In this document: positions 53,337-60,289 of the stretch, one piece after another | How positions within the stretch are numbered: position 1 is the stretch's first letter | Layout: every line of letters begins with the position of its first letter | Origin: an uncultured Pelagibacteraceae bacterium | GTDB lineage: Bacteria > Pseudomonadota > Alphaproteobacteria > Pelagibacterales > Pelagibacteraceae | Assembly: GCA_902624535.1 (NCBI GenBank) | Contig: CACNYF010000002.1 | Location: 67,128-127,416, forward strand | Length of the DNA: 60,289 nucleotides | Reading direction: 5' to 3' | Made by a program: the position numbers and the translations under genes | Notes under the pieces: model-generated | Databases searched by the model: none | The model's input: the letters and a program-made list of their open reading frames with translations, nothing else | Told to the model about the DNA's origin: nothing

Positions 53337-54191
53337 CTATATTGCTCCTTTTTTCTCTGTCGGCTCTAGAGCATCGTAATTCCAAAGTTTTTTTCCTGCA
53401 ACAACTTTAGTCATCTTTGAAACGTCAAAATTCTCTCCGATTTCCGCAACTTTTAATTTTCTTTTTAACCAATCTATATCAGAATCTAATAATTCAGATT
53501 CAACTGCATCACTACCAAAAGATCCAATTTTTCCACCTACAAAAATTGTCCCATCATACATAGAGTCTCCAAGATTTATACCAACATCCCCTAAAATTAT
53601 AATTCTACCTCTTTGCATCATAAAACCTGTAAAAGCACCCGCATCTCCGCCTATAATTATAGTTCCTCCTTTTTGATCTATACCTGTTCTTGCACCTACG
53701 CTTCCTTTGCATATTAAATCCCCACCTCTAATTGCCGCACCAAAACAAGAGCCAGCGTTTTTTTCTATAACAACTTTGCCAGCCATCATATTTTCTGCGC
53801 AAGACCATCCAACTCTACCATTTATTCTAACTATAGGACCATCCATTGAGCCACATCCAAAATAACCCAAGCTTCCCTCGAAAATTAAATTTAATTTATT
53901 TAAGATTCCAACACCCAAGCTATGTTTTCCTTGAGGATTTCGTATTACAATAGTGCCAAATCCTTCTTTCATAAGATCGTCGATTTTCTTATTTGCTTCT
54001 CTACATTCCATATTTTTCACATCAATTTCAGTTCTTTTATTAAAATCAACATCATATGTTCCAAAATAATAAAAATTTTCAGCTTCATCAGGATTAAAAA
54101 ATTTCTGCTGCGTTTTACCTGTAAGAACTTCAGAGTGAAGTCCCATAGTTTGTGCTTTTGTTTTTTTATCTGAAGTTTTTAAATTTGCCAT
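53337..54191 (-). CDS. GXGXG-domain protein (GlxC / MgsB-like), module 1
   Basis: The 284-aa protein is a beta-helix of glycine-rich turns (FEGSLGYFGCGS, INGRVGWSCAEN, CKGSVGARTGID, IGGDAGAFTGFM, LGDVGINLGDS), preceded by about 60 extra N-terminal residues absent from the 227-aa module 2 counterpart. It overlaps the GATase gene by 13 bases and meets the FMN-subunit gene, so the three are translated together and probably form one complex. Confidence 0.82.
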   Translation of the reverse strand: MANLKTSDKKTKAQTMGLHSEVLTGKTQQKFFNPDEAENFYYFGTYDVDFNKRTEIDVKNMECREANKKIDDLMKEGFGTIVIRNPQGKHSLGVGILNKLNLIFEGSLGYFGCGSMDGPIVRINGRVGWSCAENMMAGKVVIEKNAGSCFGAAIRGGDLICKGSVGARTGIDQKGGTIIIGGDAGAFTGFMMQRGRIIILGDVGINLGDSMYDGTIFVGGKIGSFGSDAVESELLDSDIDWLKRKLKVAEIGENFDVSKMTKVVAGKKLWNYDALEPTEKKGAI

Positions 54192-55120
54192 ACTTTAACC
54201 ATTCCATCAAAAGGATCGTACGTATCTATTTCTTGTGGGAGAACAGATCTTATAGCTATTTCCTCAGATCCCATTGCAACTAAATCATCCGACTCATATA
54301 AAACTAAGGGTTTTGCGGCCATAGTATCTTTAGCCATTCCTAAAGAGTCTTTTGTTGCAACAAAATAAGTAAATACACCATCTAATCCTGTTAACGACTC
54401 CTTCATGCCTTCCTCAAGTGTTGCTCCCGCTCTCATTTTTTCTGCTAGATAAACTGCAATTAACTCAGAGTCACACTCTGACATAAATCTCATGCCTTTA
54501 TTTTCTAACGCCCTTCTGTTATTCCAATAATTTGTTAATTGACCATTGTGAACAACTGATACATCGCTAAATGGATATCCCCAAAATGGGTGAGCAGATT
54601 TAATATCTACCCCTGACTCTGTTGCCATTCTCGCATGCCCTATAGCATGCGTTCCAACTAATTTATCTAAATTATATCTTTTGCAAACAGCTTCAGCATT
54701 ACCTAAATCTTTTATAACCTCTAAAGATTTTCCCATCGAAAGTATCTCTACTCCAGGGACGCTTTCAATTTTTTGCGAAAATTCCATTAGATCTTTATCG
54801 TATTGTATTTCGTATCTTAATGAATATGGAAGTATTCTTTCTTCTTTAATTATCTTTGCTCCTAATTCAGATAAGTAGCTATCCACAATCTTTTTACGTT
54901 CATCATAAACCGAGACATCTTCCATAACTGAAGTACTACCTTCGCCTACATTTTCACCAACTTTAAATCGCATGATAAAATTTTCACCATCGGTTTTTCC
55001 ATAAAGAGCGTAACCAGTAGAATCTTCACCTCTATGCTTTAGAGCTTGCAGCATACCTTGCAACTCATATCCAACATTTGAAGTGTTACCTCTATGTATT
55101 AAACCTGCAATTCCGCACAT
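54179..55120 (-). CDS. class II glutamine amidotransferase (GlxB / MgsA-like), module 1
   Basis: The 313-aa protein starts MCGIAGLIHRG with the catalytic Cys2 and has AIGHARMATESG, SAHPFWGYPFSDVSVVHNGQLTNYW and ECDSELIAVYLAEK. These are the class II glutamine amidotransferase loops. It is 20 residues longer than the module 2 protein. It would generate ammonia or an amine for the FMN subunit. The glutamine-synthetase gene lies 18 bases upstream in the same transcript. Confidence 0.85.
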   Translation of the reverse strand: MCGIAGLIHRGNTSNVGYELQGMLQALKHRGEDSTGYALYGKTDGENFIMRFKVGENVGEGSTSVMEDVSVYDERKKIVDSYLSELGAKIIKEERILPYSLRYEIQYDKDLMEFSQKIESVPGVEILSMGKSLEVIKDLGNAEAVCKRYNLDKLVGTHAIGHARMATESGVDIKSAHPFWGYPFSDVSVVHNGQLTNYWNNRRALENKGMRFMSECDSELIAVYLAEKMRAGATLEEGMKESLTGLDGVFTYFVATKDSLGMAKDTMAAKPLVLYESDDLVAMGSEEIAIRSVLPQEIDTYDPFDGMVKVWQI

Positions 55121-55138
55121 ACAATTTCCTTTTTAATA

Positions 55139-56608
55139 TTATGGTAAACAATCAAGATATGTATCCAGATCCCATTGCGTCGTTGCTCCAAGAAATCTTT
55201 CCCACTCATCTCTTTTGTACCATTCAAATACTTTATACATTTCATCAGGCATAGCTGATTTGACCACTTCATCCTCAGCCAATCTATCTAATGCTTCTCC
55301 TAAACTTAATGGAAGTTTTTTAACATCTTTTCCAGCTTTTTGAGCTTCATATATGTTTCTTGACTCAGGTTTAGCAGGCTTCATTTTTTTACTAATTCCC
55401 TCATCACATGCTTTTAATAAAGCAGCTCCTAGTAAGTAAGGGTTATGCATTGAGTCTACAGATCTATATTCAAATCTACCTGGAGCAGAAACTCTTAAAC
55501 CACAAGTTCTATTTTGATATCCCCAATCTGCATAAACAGGCGCCCAAAAACCTTGATCCCAAAGTCTTCTGTATGAATTAACAGTAGATGATCCTAAAGC
55601 AGTTAATGCTGGCAAGTGTTTCATTATTCCAGCAATTGATTGCAATCCTATTTTACCTGGTAGTTGTGGATCTTTAGTATCTGGCATAAATGTATTTTTA
55701 CCACCCGAAACATAACTAAAAACTTCTTCAACACCTGGCAATGATTTGTGACCAAGTTTGTTTACTGAAACTTTTCCACCTTTCCATAAAGACATATTAG
55801 TGTGACAACCACTAGCAGATACTCCCATAAATGGTTTTGTCATAAAGCATGCTATCAAACCATGTTCTCTTGCAACTTGAGCACAAATTTGTCTGTATGT
55901 TGAAAGTCTATCGGCATTTCTCATTACATTGTCAAAAGTCCAATTTAATTCCAATTGACCGGGTGCATCTTCATGATCACCTTGAATCATGTCAAGTCCC
56001 ATTGCATTGGCATATTCTATAACTTTCATAAAAACTGGTCTTAATGACTCAAATTGATCAATATGATAACAGAATGGTTTAGAAAATCCCTTTCCTGTTG
56101 GGGTGCCATCAGGATTTTTAGTTAACCACATCATTTCTGGTTCAGTTCCAACTCTTAATTCTAATCCATGTTTTTTTTTAAATTCATCCATGAAAATTTT
56201 TAAATTTCCTCTACAGTCAGAAGTTAAATGTCCTCCTGGATTTTTTCTTTCCTCTCTATTTCTAAAACATGTGCAAAATACTCTTCCAATTCTTTTGTCC
56301 CAAGGGAGTTGAACAAAAGTTTCTGGATCAGGTATACCAACAAGTTCCATGGCCTCTGGTCCATAACCTATATAATTATTATGACGATCTAAAAATAAAT
56401 TTGCCGTAGATCCGTATACTAGTTGAAATCCTTTTTCAGCTGTTCTCTCCCAGTGGTCCGCTGGTATTCCTTTACCAACAACTCTTCCTGTAACTGATAT
56501 GAATTGGAAGTATATGTAGGTAATTCCTAATTCTTTGATTTTTTCTCTAACTCTCTTAACTAGCTTAGCTCTACCAGGTTGGTTTACGTGCTTTTCTAGA
56601 TCCGTCAT
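55139..56608 (-). CDS. glutamine-synthetase family protein (GlnT / GmaS-like), module 1
   Basis: The 489-aa protein has the synthetase active-site segments in GlnT-like form: GDHEDAPGQLELNW, CFMTKPFMGVSASGCHTNMSLW, NSYRRLWDQGF and SAPGRFEYRSVDSMHNPY. It is 48 residues longer than module 2 and more divergent (TKPFMGVSASG versus PKPFNNLTGNG), which may reflect a different amine substrate. A GGGGGA-type Shine-Dalgarno stretch precedes the ATG at 56608. It is upstream of the GATase gene in module 1, but downstream of the other subunits in module 2. Confidence 0.82.
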   Translation of the reverse strand: MTDLEKHVNQPGRAKLVKRVREKIKELGITYIYFQFISVTGRVVGKGIPADHWERTAEKGFQLVYGSTANLFLDRHNNYIGYGPEAMELVGIPDPETFVQLPWDKRIGRVFCTCFRNREERKNPGGHLTSDCRGNLKIFMDEFKKKHGLELRVGTEPEMMWLTKNPDGTPTGKGFSKPFCYHIDQFESLRPVFMKVIEYANAMGLDMIQGDHEDAPGQLELNWTFDNVMRNADRLSTYRQICAQVAREHGLIACFMTKPFMGVSASGCHTNMSLWKGGKVSVNKLGHKSLPGVEEVFSYVSGGKNTFMPDTKDPQLPGKIGLQSIAGIMKHLPALTALGSSTVNSYRRLWDQGFWAPVYADWGYQNRTCGLRVSAPGRFEYRSVDSMHNPYLLGAALLKACDEGISKKMKPAKPESRNIYEAQKAGKDVKKLPLSLGEALDRLAEDEVVKSAMPDEMYKVFEWYKRDEWERFLGATTQWDLDTYLDCLP

Positions 56609-56675
56609 TATTCCCCCTTTGAATTTCTAGATCAAAAAGGTAACTGAAAATAAATCGTTTGTCTACTTAGATAAA

Positions 56676-58004
56676 TTAACTCCAAGGAAACGGACTGTTC
56701 GATGTCGGATGAAGTTTCCCTTTTTCATATCTATCGAACCTGAACGGTTTTAGTAATTCACTTTCTTGACCTAAAATTTCTTGTGCTACTAGGTGTCCAA
56801 CACCTATCATTTTATAACCATGATTTGCATCTGCAATCATGTAAACGTTTTCAAAAAATCTATCGAATATTGGAAATGAATCTGGGGTTAAGCAACCTAA
56901 TCCTCCTGACGGTCCTTTTCTATACAAATGAGATTTGCCAACAAAACGTTTTTGAATATGAGCAAGAGCTGAAGTCCACATATCGGAAAATTTATCAGTA
57001 GTTTGATATTCAGGAGAGTCTATTCCATATGGGTCAACATTTACTTCATCAAAATGTTTTTGAACAATATAAGGAGATGTACCACCTTGAACTCCTAATC
57101 CTTCAATGTCAGGTTTATAATAAATACCCCATAAGTCTTCAGTAATTATTTTGCCATCATTATCAGAATAAAGTGGAGCATCTGTATCAACATGAATTAC
57201 TGGAGGTGGTTTACCTTCATTTGTTTTTAAATAATCCGCATCTACACCTAATACACCTTCTTGTAAAAACCAATATTTCCACATTTCTACTTCATGCATT
57301 TTTCCGTTCGTAGAATCTTTTATGTTTGCTGTTTTTGGCAACTCTAACATATTCCAAAAATCCCTTACCCACGGTCCAGCTCCAATAACTACCTGGTCAC
57401 AATCAATTGTTCCTTTATCTGTTACCACACCAGTTATCGCATTACTGTTGCTTCCTCTTTTGAATCCTGTAACCTTTACTCCCTTATGAACTTTTACACC
57501 GTTTGAATTTGCTTTTTTCTCTAATGCTTTAATAGAGTCTTTATTAAATGCATATCCACCTTTTTTTTCATGTAAGACAGAAGTAATACCTTTTGCTTGC
57601 CAATCACTAAAAATTCCTTGCATATATTTCATGCAATCTTTTTCACCTTCTATAAATTCTGACTCATACCCTATAGCTTTTTGTTGTTCATATATTGTTG
57701 CAACATCTTTATGCATTACCTCTGGAGAAATTTGCATATAACCAACAGCATTATATTTAAATGCTTCTGGATCACTTTCCCAAACACTTACGGAGTGAGC
57801 CATTAATTCTCTCATTGCTGGTTGAAAATAATTATTTCTAACAACTCCACATGCAATTCCACTTGCGCCTGCAGCAGTATCTTTCTTTTCTAAAACGACT
57901 ATATCGTTAGGATTTTTATATTTTTCAGAAAGTTTCCAAGCAGTGCTTAATCCGTGAATTCCTCCACCAATTATTACAACTTTTGCTTTTGTCGGTATCG
58001 ACAT
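56676..58004 (-). CDS. FAD-dependent amine oxidase (sarcosine oxidase beta / DAO-like)
   Basis: The 442-aa protein starts with the FAD-binding VVIIGGGIHGLSTAWKLSEKY and has AGASGIACGVVRNNYFQ, the segment where sarcosine-oxidase-beta-like proteins contact flavin. A late YMIADANHGYKMIGVGHLVAQEI matches the DAO family. The family oxidises N-methyl amines such as sarcosine or dimethylglycine, releasing formaldehyde or methylene-tetrahydrofolate. No SoxA, SoxD or SoxG subunits are near. The GcvT fusion upstream could provide the folate-dependent half. The 89-base gap upstream is AT-rich and may contain a promoter. Confidence 0.8.
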   Translation of the reverse strand: MSIPTKAKVVIIGGGIHGLSTAWKLSEKYKNPNDIVVLEKKDTAAGASGIACGVVRNNYFQPAMRELMAHSVSVWESDPEAFKYNAVGYMQISPEVMHKDVATIYEQQKAIGYESEFIEGEKDCMKYMQGIFSDWQAKGITSVLHEKKGGYAFNKDSIKALEKKANSNGVKVHKGVKVTGFKRGSNSNAITGVVTDKGTIDCDQVVIGAGPWVRDFWNMLELPKTANIKDSTNGKMHEVEMWKYWFLQEGVLGVDADYLKTNEGKPPPVIHVDTDAPLYSDNDGKIITEDLWGIYYKPDIEGLGVQGGTSPYIVQKHFDEVNVDPYGIDSPEYQTTDKFSDMWTSALAHIQKRFVGKSHLYRKGPSGGLGCLTPDSFPIFDRFFENVYMIADANHGYKMIGVGHLVAQEILGQESELLKPFRFDRYEKGKLHPTSNSPFPWS

Positions 58005-58093
58005 GTAAGAACTTTAGTTTTTTAGCAAAGGAAAAAATATAATAATTTTTATATATAATTTATATAAATTCTAAATATTAATGAGAATTTTAT

Positions 58094-58444
58094 TTAAAAG
58101 CTCAAATTTTTCAGTGTTTTTAAATATTCGTTAAATTCACTAACAAAATTCTGTGTGGGCAAAACGTGCTTTTTTCTGTTATCATTTCCAGTTTTTTCGA
58201 GGTAAAAAAATTCTTTATCGCAAGCTTCCTTAATCATAAGTGCAGATTTTGGCCTAGACGTTTTAAAAAGTCTGGTCTTAAGTTCTTCGACAGATAAATT
58301 TTCATTTAATTTATACGAATTCATTACAATCAACATCATATGATAATGTGAAGGAGATTTTCTAAAAAAGTAGTTACTGGATGTATGGGACAGTTTCATT
58401 TGATCTTCCCAAAATTCCAGCAAATCCTTTGATGATTTTGACAT
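58094..58444 (-). CDS. small winged-helix, MarR-like putative transcriptional regulator
   Basis: The 116-aa protein reads as a compact winged helix. An N-terminal helical region (YHMMLIVMNSYKL) is followed by a helix-turn-helix (LSVEELKTRLFKTSRPKSALMIKEACDKEFFYLEK, read in segments). A wing with the NDNRKKHVLPTQ pattern typical of the MarR D-x-R-x3-x-L-T motif closes the domain. Its ATG overlaps the stop of the DUF1989-GcvT gene as TAATG. It is the only regulator-like gene in this locus and is a good candidate to control the operon or the adjacent oxidase gene. The family call rests on motif shape. Confidence 0.55.
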   Translation of the reverse strand: MSKSSKDLLEFWEDQMKLSHTSSNYFFRKSPSHYHMMLIVMNSYKLNENLSVEELKTRLFKTSRPKSALMIKEACDKEFFYLEKTGNDNRKKHVLPTQNFVSEFNEYLKTLKNLSF

Positions 58445-60289
58445 TAAGATTTTACACGTGTTTTTTGAGGATCGTAATGTGGAAAACCAACAATTTTGGC
58501 AGGTATCCTTTTTTGATGTCCATCAATTTTACCAACCTCAACATTAATGCCTATTTCTGAATGACCTACGTCTATTCTACACAATGCGATATTTTTATTT
58601 AAAGTAGGAGATAGACATCCGCTTGTAACCACACCAACTTGAGATCTTCCAATGTGAACACAGTCACCATGATTAGCCTTTTCTTTACCAACAAGTTCTA
58701 ATCCAACTAGTTTTTTTTGAGGATTTTCTTTTCTTTTTATTAATGCCTCTTTGCCAATAAAATTTGCTGTTTTTGTTTTTAAAGGAACTGTAAAACCCAC
58801 TCCTGCTTCAAACGGGTCGACTTGGCCGTCAAATTCATTACCAAATAATATTAGACCAGCTTCAATTCTTAATAAATCTAACGCTCCGAAACCAGCAGGT
58901 ATTAATCCTTCATCTTTGCCAGCTTCCATAAGCACATCCCAAACAGCTGGTGCATCAGAGGGATGACACCATATTTCATATCCTAACTCACCTGTGTATC
59001 CAGTTCTAGAAACCATTAATGGTATTCCACTGAGCTCTTTAACTCTACAAATTGTAAATCTAAACCATTGTAATTCTGAAATAGTAGGTTGTGTTGGTGG
59101 AGTAAAAATAAACTTTTCTAAAATTTTCCTACTATTTGGACCTTGTAATGAAATATTGTTAATTTGATCGGTAGAATTTTTTACTAACACATTATAATTT
59201 TTTTTCTTTGCCTGCTCTTTTAACCATTCACCAGCATATTCATCACCACATACCCATCTAAATCCATGATCACTCATTTTTAATAAAGTACCATCATCAA
59301 ACATTGATCCATTTTCATAACACATCGAAGAATAAACAATTTGTCCAACTGACAATTTTTTAACATTTCTTGTCAAAGTAAAGTCCATCAATTCTTCTGC
59401 ATCTGGACCTAATATTTCAAATTTTCTTAATGAAGATAAATCAATTAGAACTGCTTTCTCCCTACACGCTGTATATTCATTTATTACACCGTGTTTAGTA
59501 TAATCGTTTGGCAGCCAATATCCTCTAGCATCAACAAAGTTTCTTGTTAAGCTAGAAGTTCTCTCGTGAAATCCTGTATTTTTTGTTAGTTTTAATTCTG
59601 AGTCTGGCTTCATTCTAAAAGCAAATGATTTTGTAAATTCTCTTTTTTTTTCATAAGTTCTAACAAATATATCTGTTGGGTTCCATGAATTACACGGGTC
59701 TATATCACTTGGACAAGCTGATGCGCCACATGTCAAATCTTTTAAAGCTCTTAAGATTACATAATCCCCTGGTCTTGCAAACGATTCATCAGATAGAACG
59801 GTATTTAACCCACCCGCAGAAGTATTAAAAAATAAATTTATTGCATGCCATCCTTTCTGTCTATTAACACCAAAATCTTCCATGGCACCACTTAAGTTAT
59901 CCGAGCAATTTGGATGACCAAAATAACCAGCATCTTCGTAATACTTTGATGTACAAGCAAGATTAAAAGTGTCATGTCTGCCAACAGTATCTCTTATTAC
60001 TTCTACTAAAGGTTCATGATCTGTATCGTAAAATTTTGAATACAATCCTGGTCCTGGAAATGTATTACCCATAAAAGTCCTTGTTGTTTGCCAATCTAAA
60101 CCTTTCTCAATACCTTTGTCTAATTTAGCTGTATCAAAAGCAACAAAATCTGAACATTGTCTACCAGTAGGACAAATTATTTGTATATAATCTCCTTCTT
60201 TGACTTCAAAAGAAATCGCTGATTGTTTTGCAATATTTTTTTCGTCTAGAGGATCGAAAATTGGATCTGGAATTATCCTGTGTTCTTTA
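58444..60289 (-). CDS. DUF1989-GcvT fusion protein (aminomethyltransferase-like), N-terminus beyond window
   Basis: The frame is open to the window edge, so the protein is longer than the 542 residues counted from the first in-window ATG. The visible N-terminal part is a DUF1989 (urea-carboxylase-associated) domain: CPTGRQCSDFVAFD, DTVGRHDTFNLACTSKYY, NCSDNLSGAM and RPGDYVILRALKDLTCGASACPSD, read in segments. From about residue 170 of the in-window ATG a full GcvT aminomethyltransferase domain follows (FDDGTLLKM, ISLQGPNSRK, SRTGYTGELGYEIW, LRIEAGLILFGNEFD). It would transfer a one-carbon unit to tetrahydrofolate, possibly with ammonia or urea chemistry in the first domain. Confidence 0.8.
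   Translation of the reverse strand, partial: KEHRIIPDPIFDPLDEKNIAKQSAISFEVKEGDYIQIICPTGRQCSDFVAFDTAKLDKGIEKGLDWQTTRTFMGNTFPGPGLYSKFYDTDHEPLVEVIRDTVGRHDTFNLACTSKYYEDAGYFGHPNCSDNLSGAMEDFGVNRQKGWHAINLFFNTSAGGLNTVLSDESFARPGDYVILRALKDLTCGASACPSDIDPCNSWNPTDIFVRTYEKKREFTKSFAFRMKPDSELKLTKNTGFHERTSSLTRNFVDARGYWLPNDYTKHGVINEYTACREKAVLIDLSSLRKFEILGPDAEELMDFTLTRNVKKLSVGQIVYSSMCYENGSMFDDGTLLKMSDHGFRWVCGDEYAGEWLKEQAKKKNYNVLVKNSTDQINNISLQGPNSRKILEKFIFTPPTQPTISELQWFRFTICRVKELSGIPLMVSRTGYTGELGYEIWCHPSDAPAVWDVLMEAGKDEGLIPAGFGALDLLRIEAGLILFGNEFDGQVDPFEAGVGFTVPLKTKTANFIGKEALIKRKENPQKKLVGLELVGKEKANHGDCVHIGRSQVGVVTSGCLSPTLNKNIALCRIDVGHSEIGINVEVGKIDGHQKRIPAKIVGFPHYDPQKTRVKS

Noticed and set aside
1-60289. tRNA, rRNA, CRISPR arrays, insertion sequences or prophage
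   Set aside because: The largest intergenic gap is about 140 bases and none folds as a tRNA by inspection; no repeats arrays, transposases, integrases or phage genes are present.

Overview
The window is AT-rich (roughly 30% GC by eye), almost entirely coding, and built of genes that abut or overlap (seven TAATG stop/start junctions). No gene-free stretch exceeds about 140 bases, and I see no rRNA, tRNA, CRISPR, phage or insertion sequence. This compaction, together with GcvT/DmdA-type demethylases, a GlnT/GlxBCD amidotransferase locus and large osmolyte-type ABC importers, points to a marine SAR11 (Pelagibacterales) alphaproteobacterium. That assignment is inferred from gene content, not from a marker gene.

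Layout. (1) 1-8231: a small-molecule catabolic block with the C-terminal part of an Fe-dependent alcohol dehydrogenase, an amidase, an EamA exporter, two unusual homocysteine S-methyltransferase family proteins, a serine hydrolase, an MsrA, a VOC protein and an aldehyde dehydrogenase. (2) 8348-14807, plus strand: a maleate-isomerase/EutA-like protein and a non-metal creatinase/ectoine-hydrolase-like protein, followed by a PotABCD-type importer. The binding-protein gene has its own promoter, a palindrome, a strong Shine-Dalgarno site and a terminator hairpin. (3) 14808-22251, minus strand: thiolase, DmdA-like demethylase, transthyretin-like protein, ThDP-dependent lyase, FMN 2-hydroxyacid oxidase, S51 peptidase and a second DmdA/GcvT-like demethylase. 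Divergent from it is a Dpp/Opp-type peptide-family importer (22393-27846). Together these look like one uncharacterised catabolic unit. (4) 27904-35637: a FadB-like enzyme, a secreted HExxH protein with a cyclophilin, a 44-aa membrane peptide overlapping a ureohydrolase, a second aldehyde dehydrogenase, an M20 deacetylase and CsaA. (5) 35638-42737: LysE exporter, then aconitase, YfgM-like, BamB-like, cupin, ZapE and YjbQ, a tightly coupled housekeeping run. (6) 42738-60289, minus strand: photolyase, a diaminopropionate-ammonia-lyase-like enzyme, and two complete glutamine-synthetase + GATase/GXGXG/FMN-glutamate-synthase-like modules flanking an Amt channel and two small membrane proteins. Further upstream are an FAD amine oxidase, a winged-helix MarR-like regulator and a DUF1989-GcvT fusion that runs off the window.

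How it fits together. The recurring chemistry is uptake of methylated or nitrogenous osmolytes, removal of methyl groups to tetrahydrofolate or homocysteine, oxidation of the aldehyde or 2-hydroxyacid products, and recapture of ammonia or methylamine through GS/GOGAT-like enzymes and Amt. The strongest candidates for undescribed systems are the 14.8-27.8 kb demethylase/lyase/oxidase cluster and the duplicated, structurally divergent GS-GlxBCD modules tied to the DUF1989-GcvT/FAD-oxidase/MarR-like group. All functional statements rest on motif reading and remembered family features; no database search was run.
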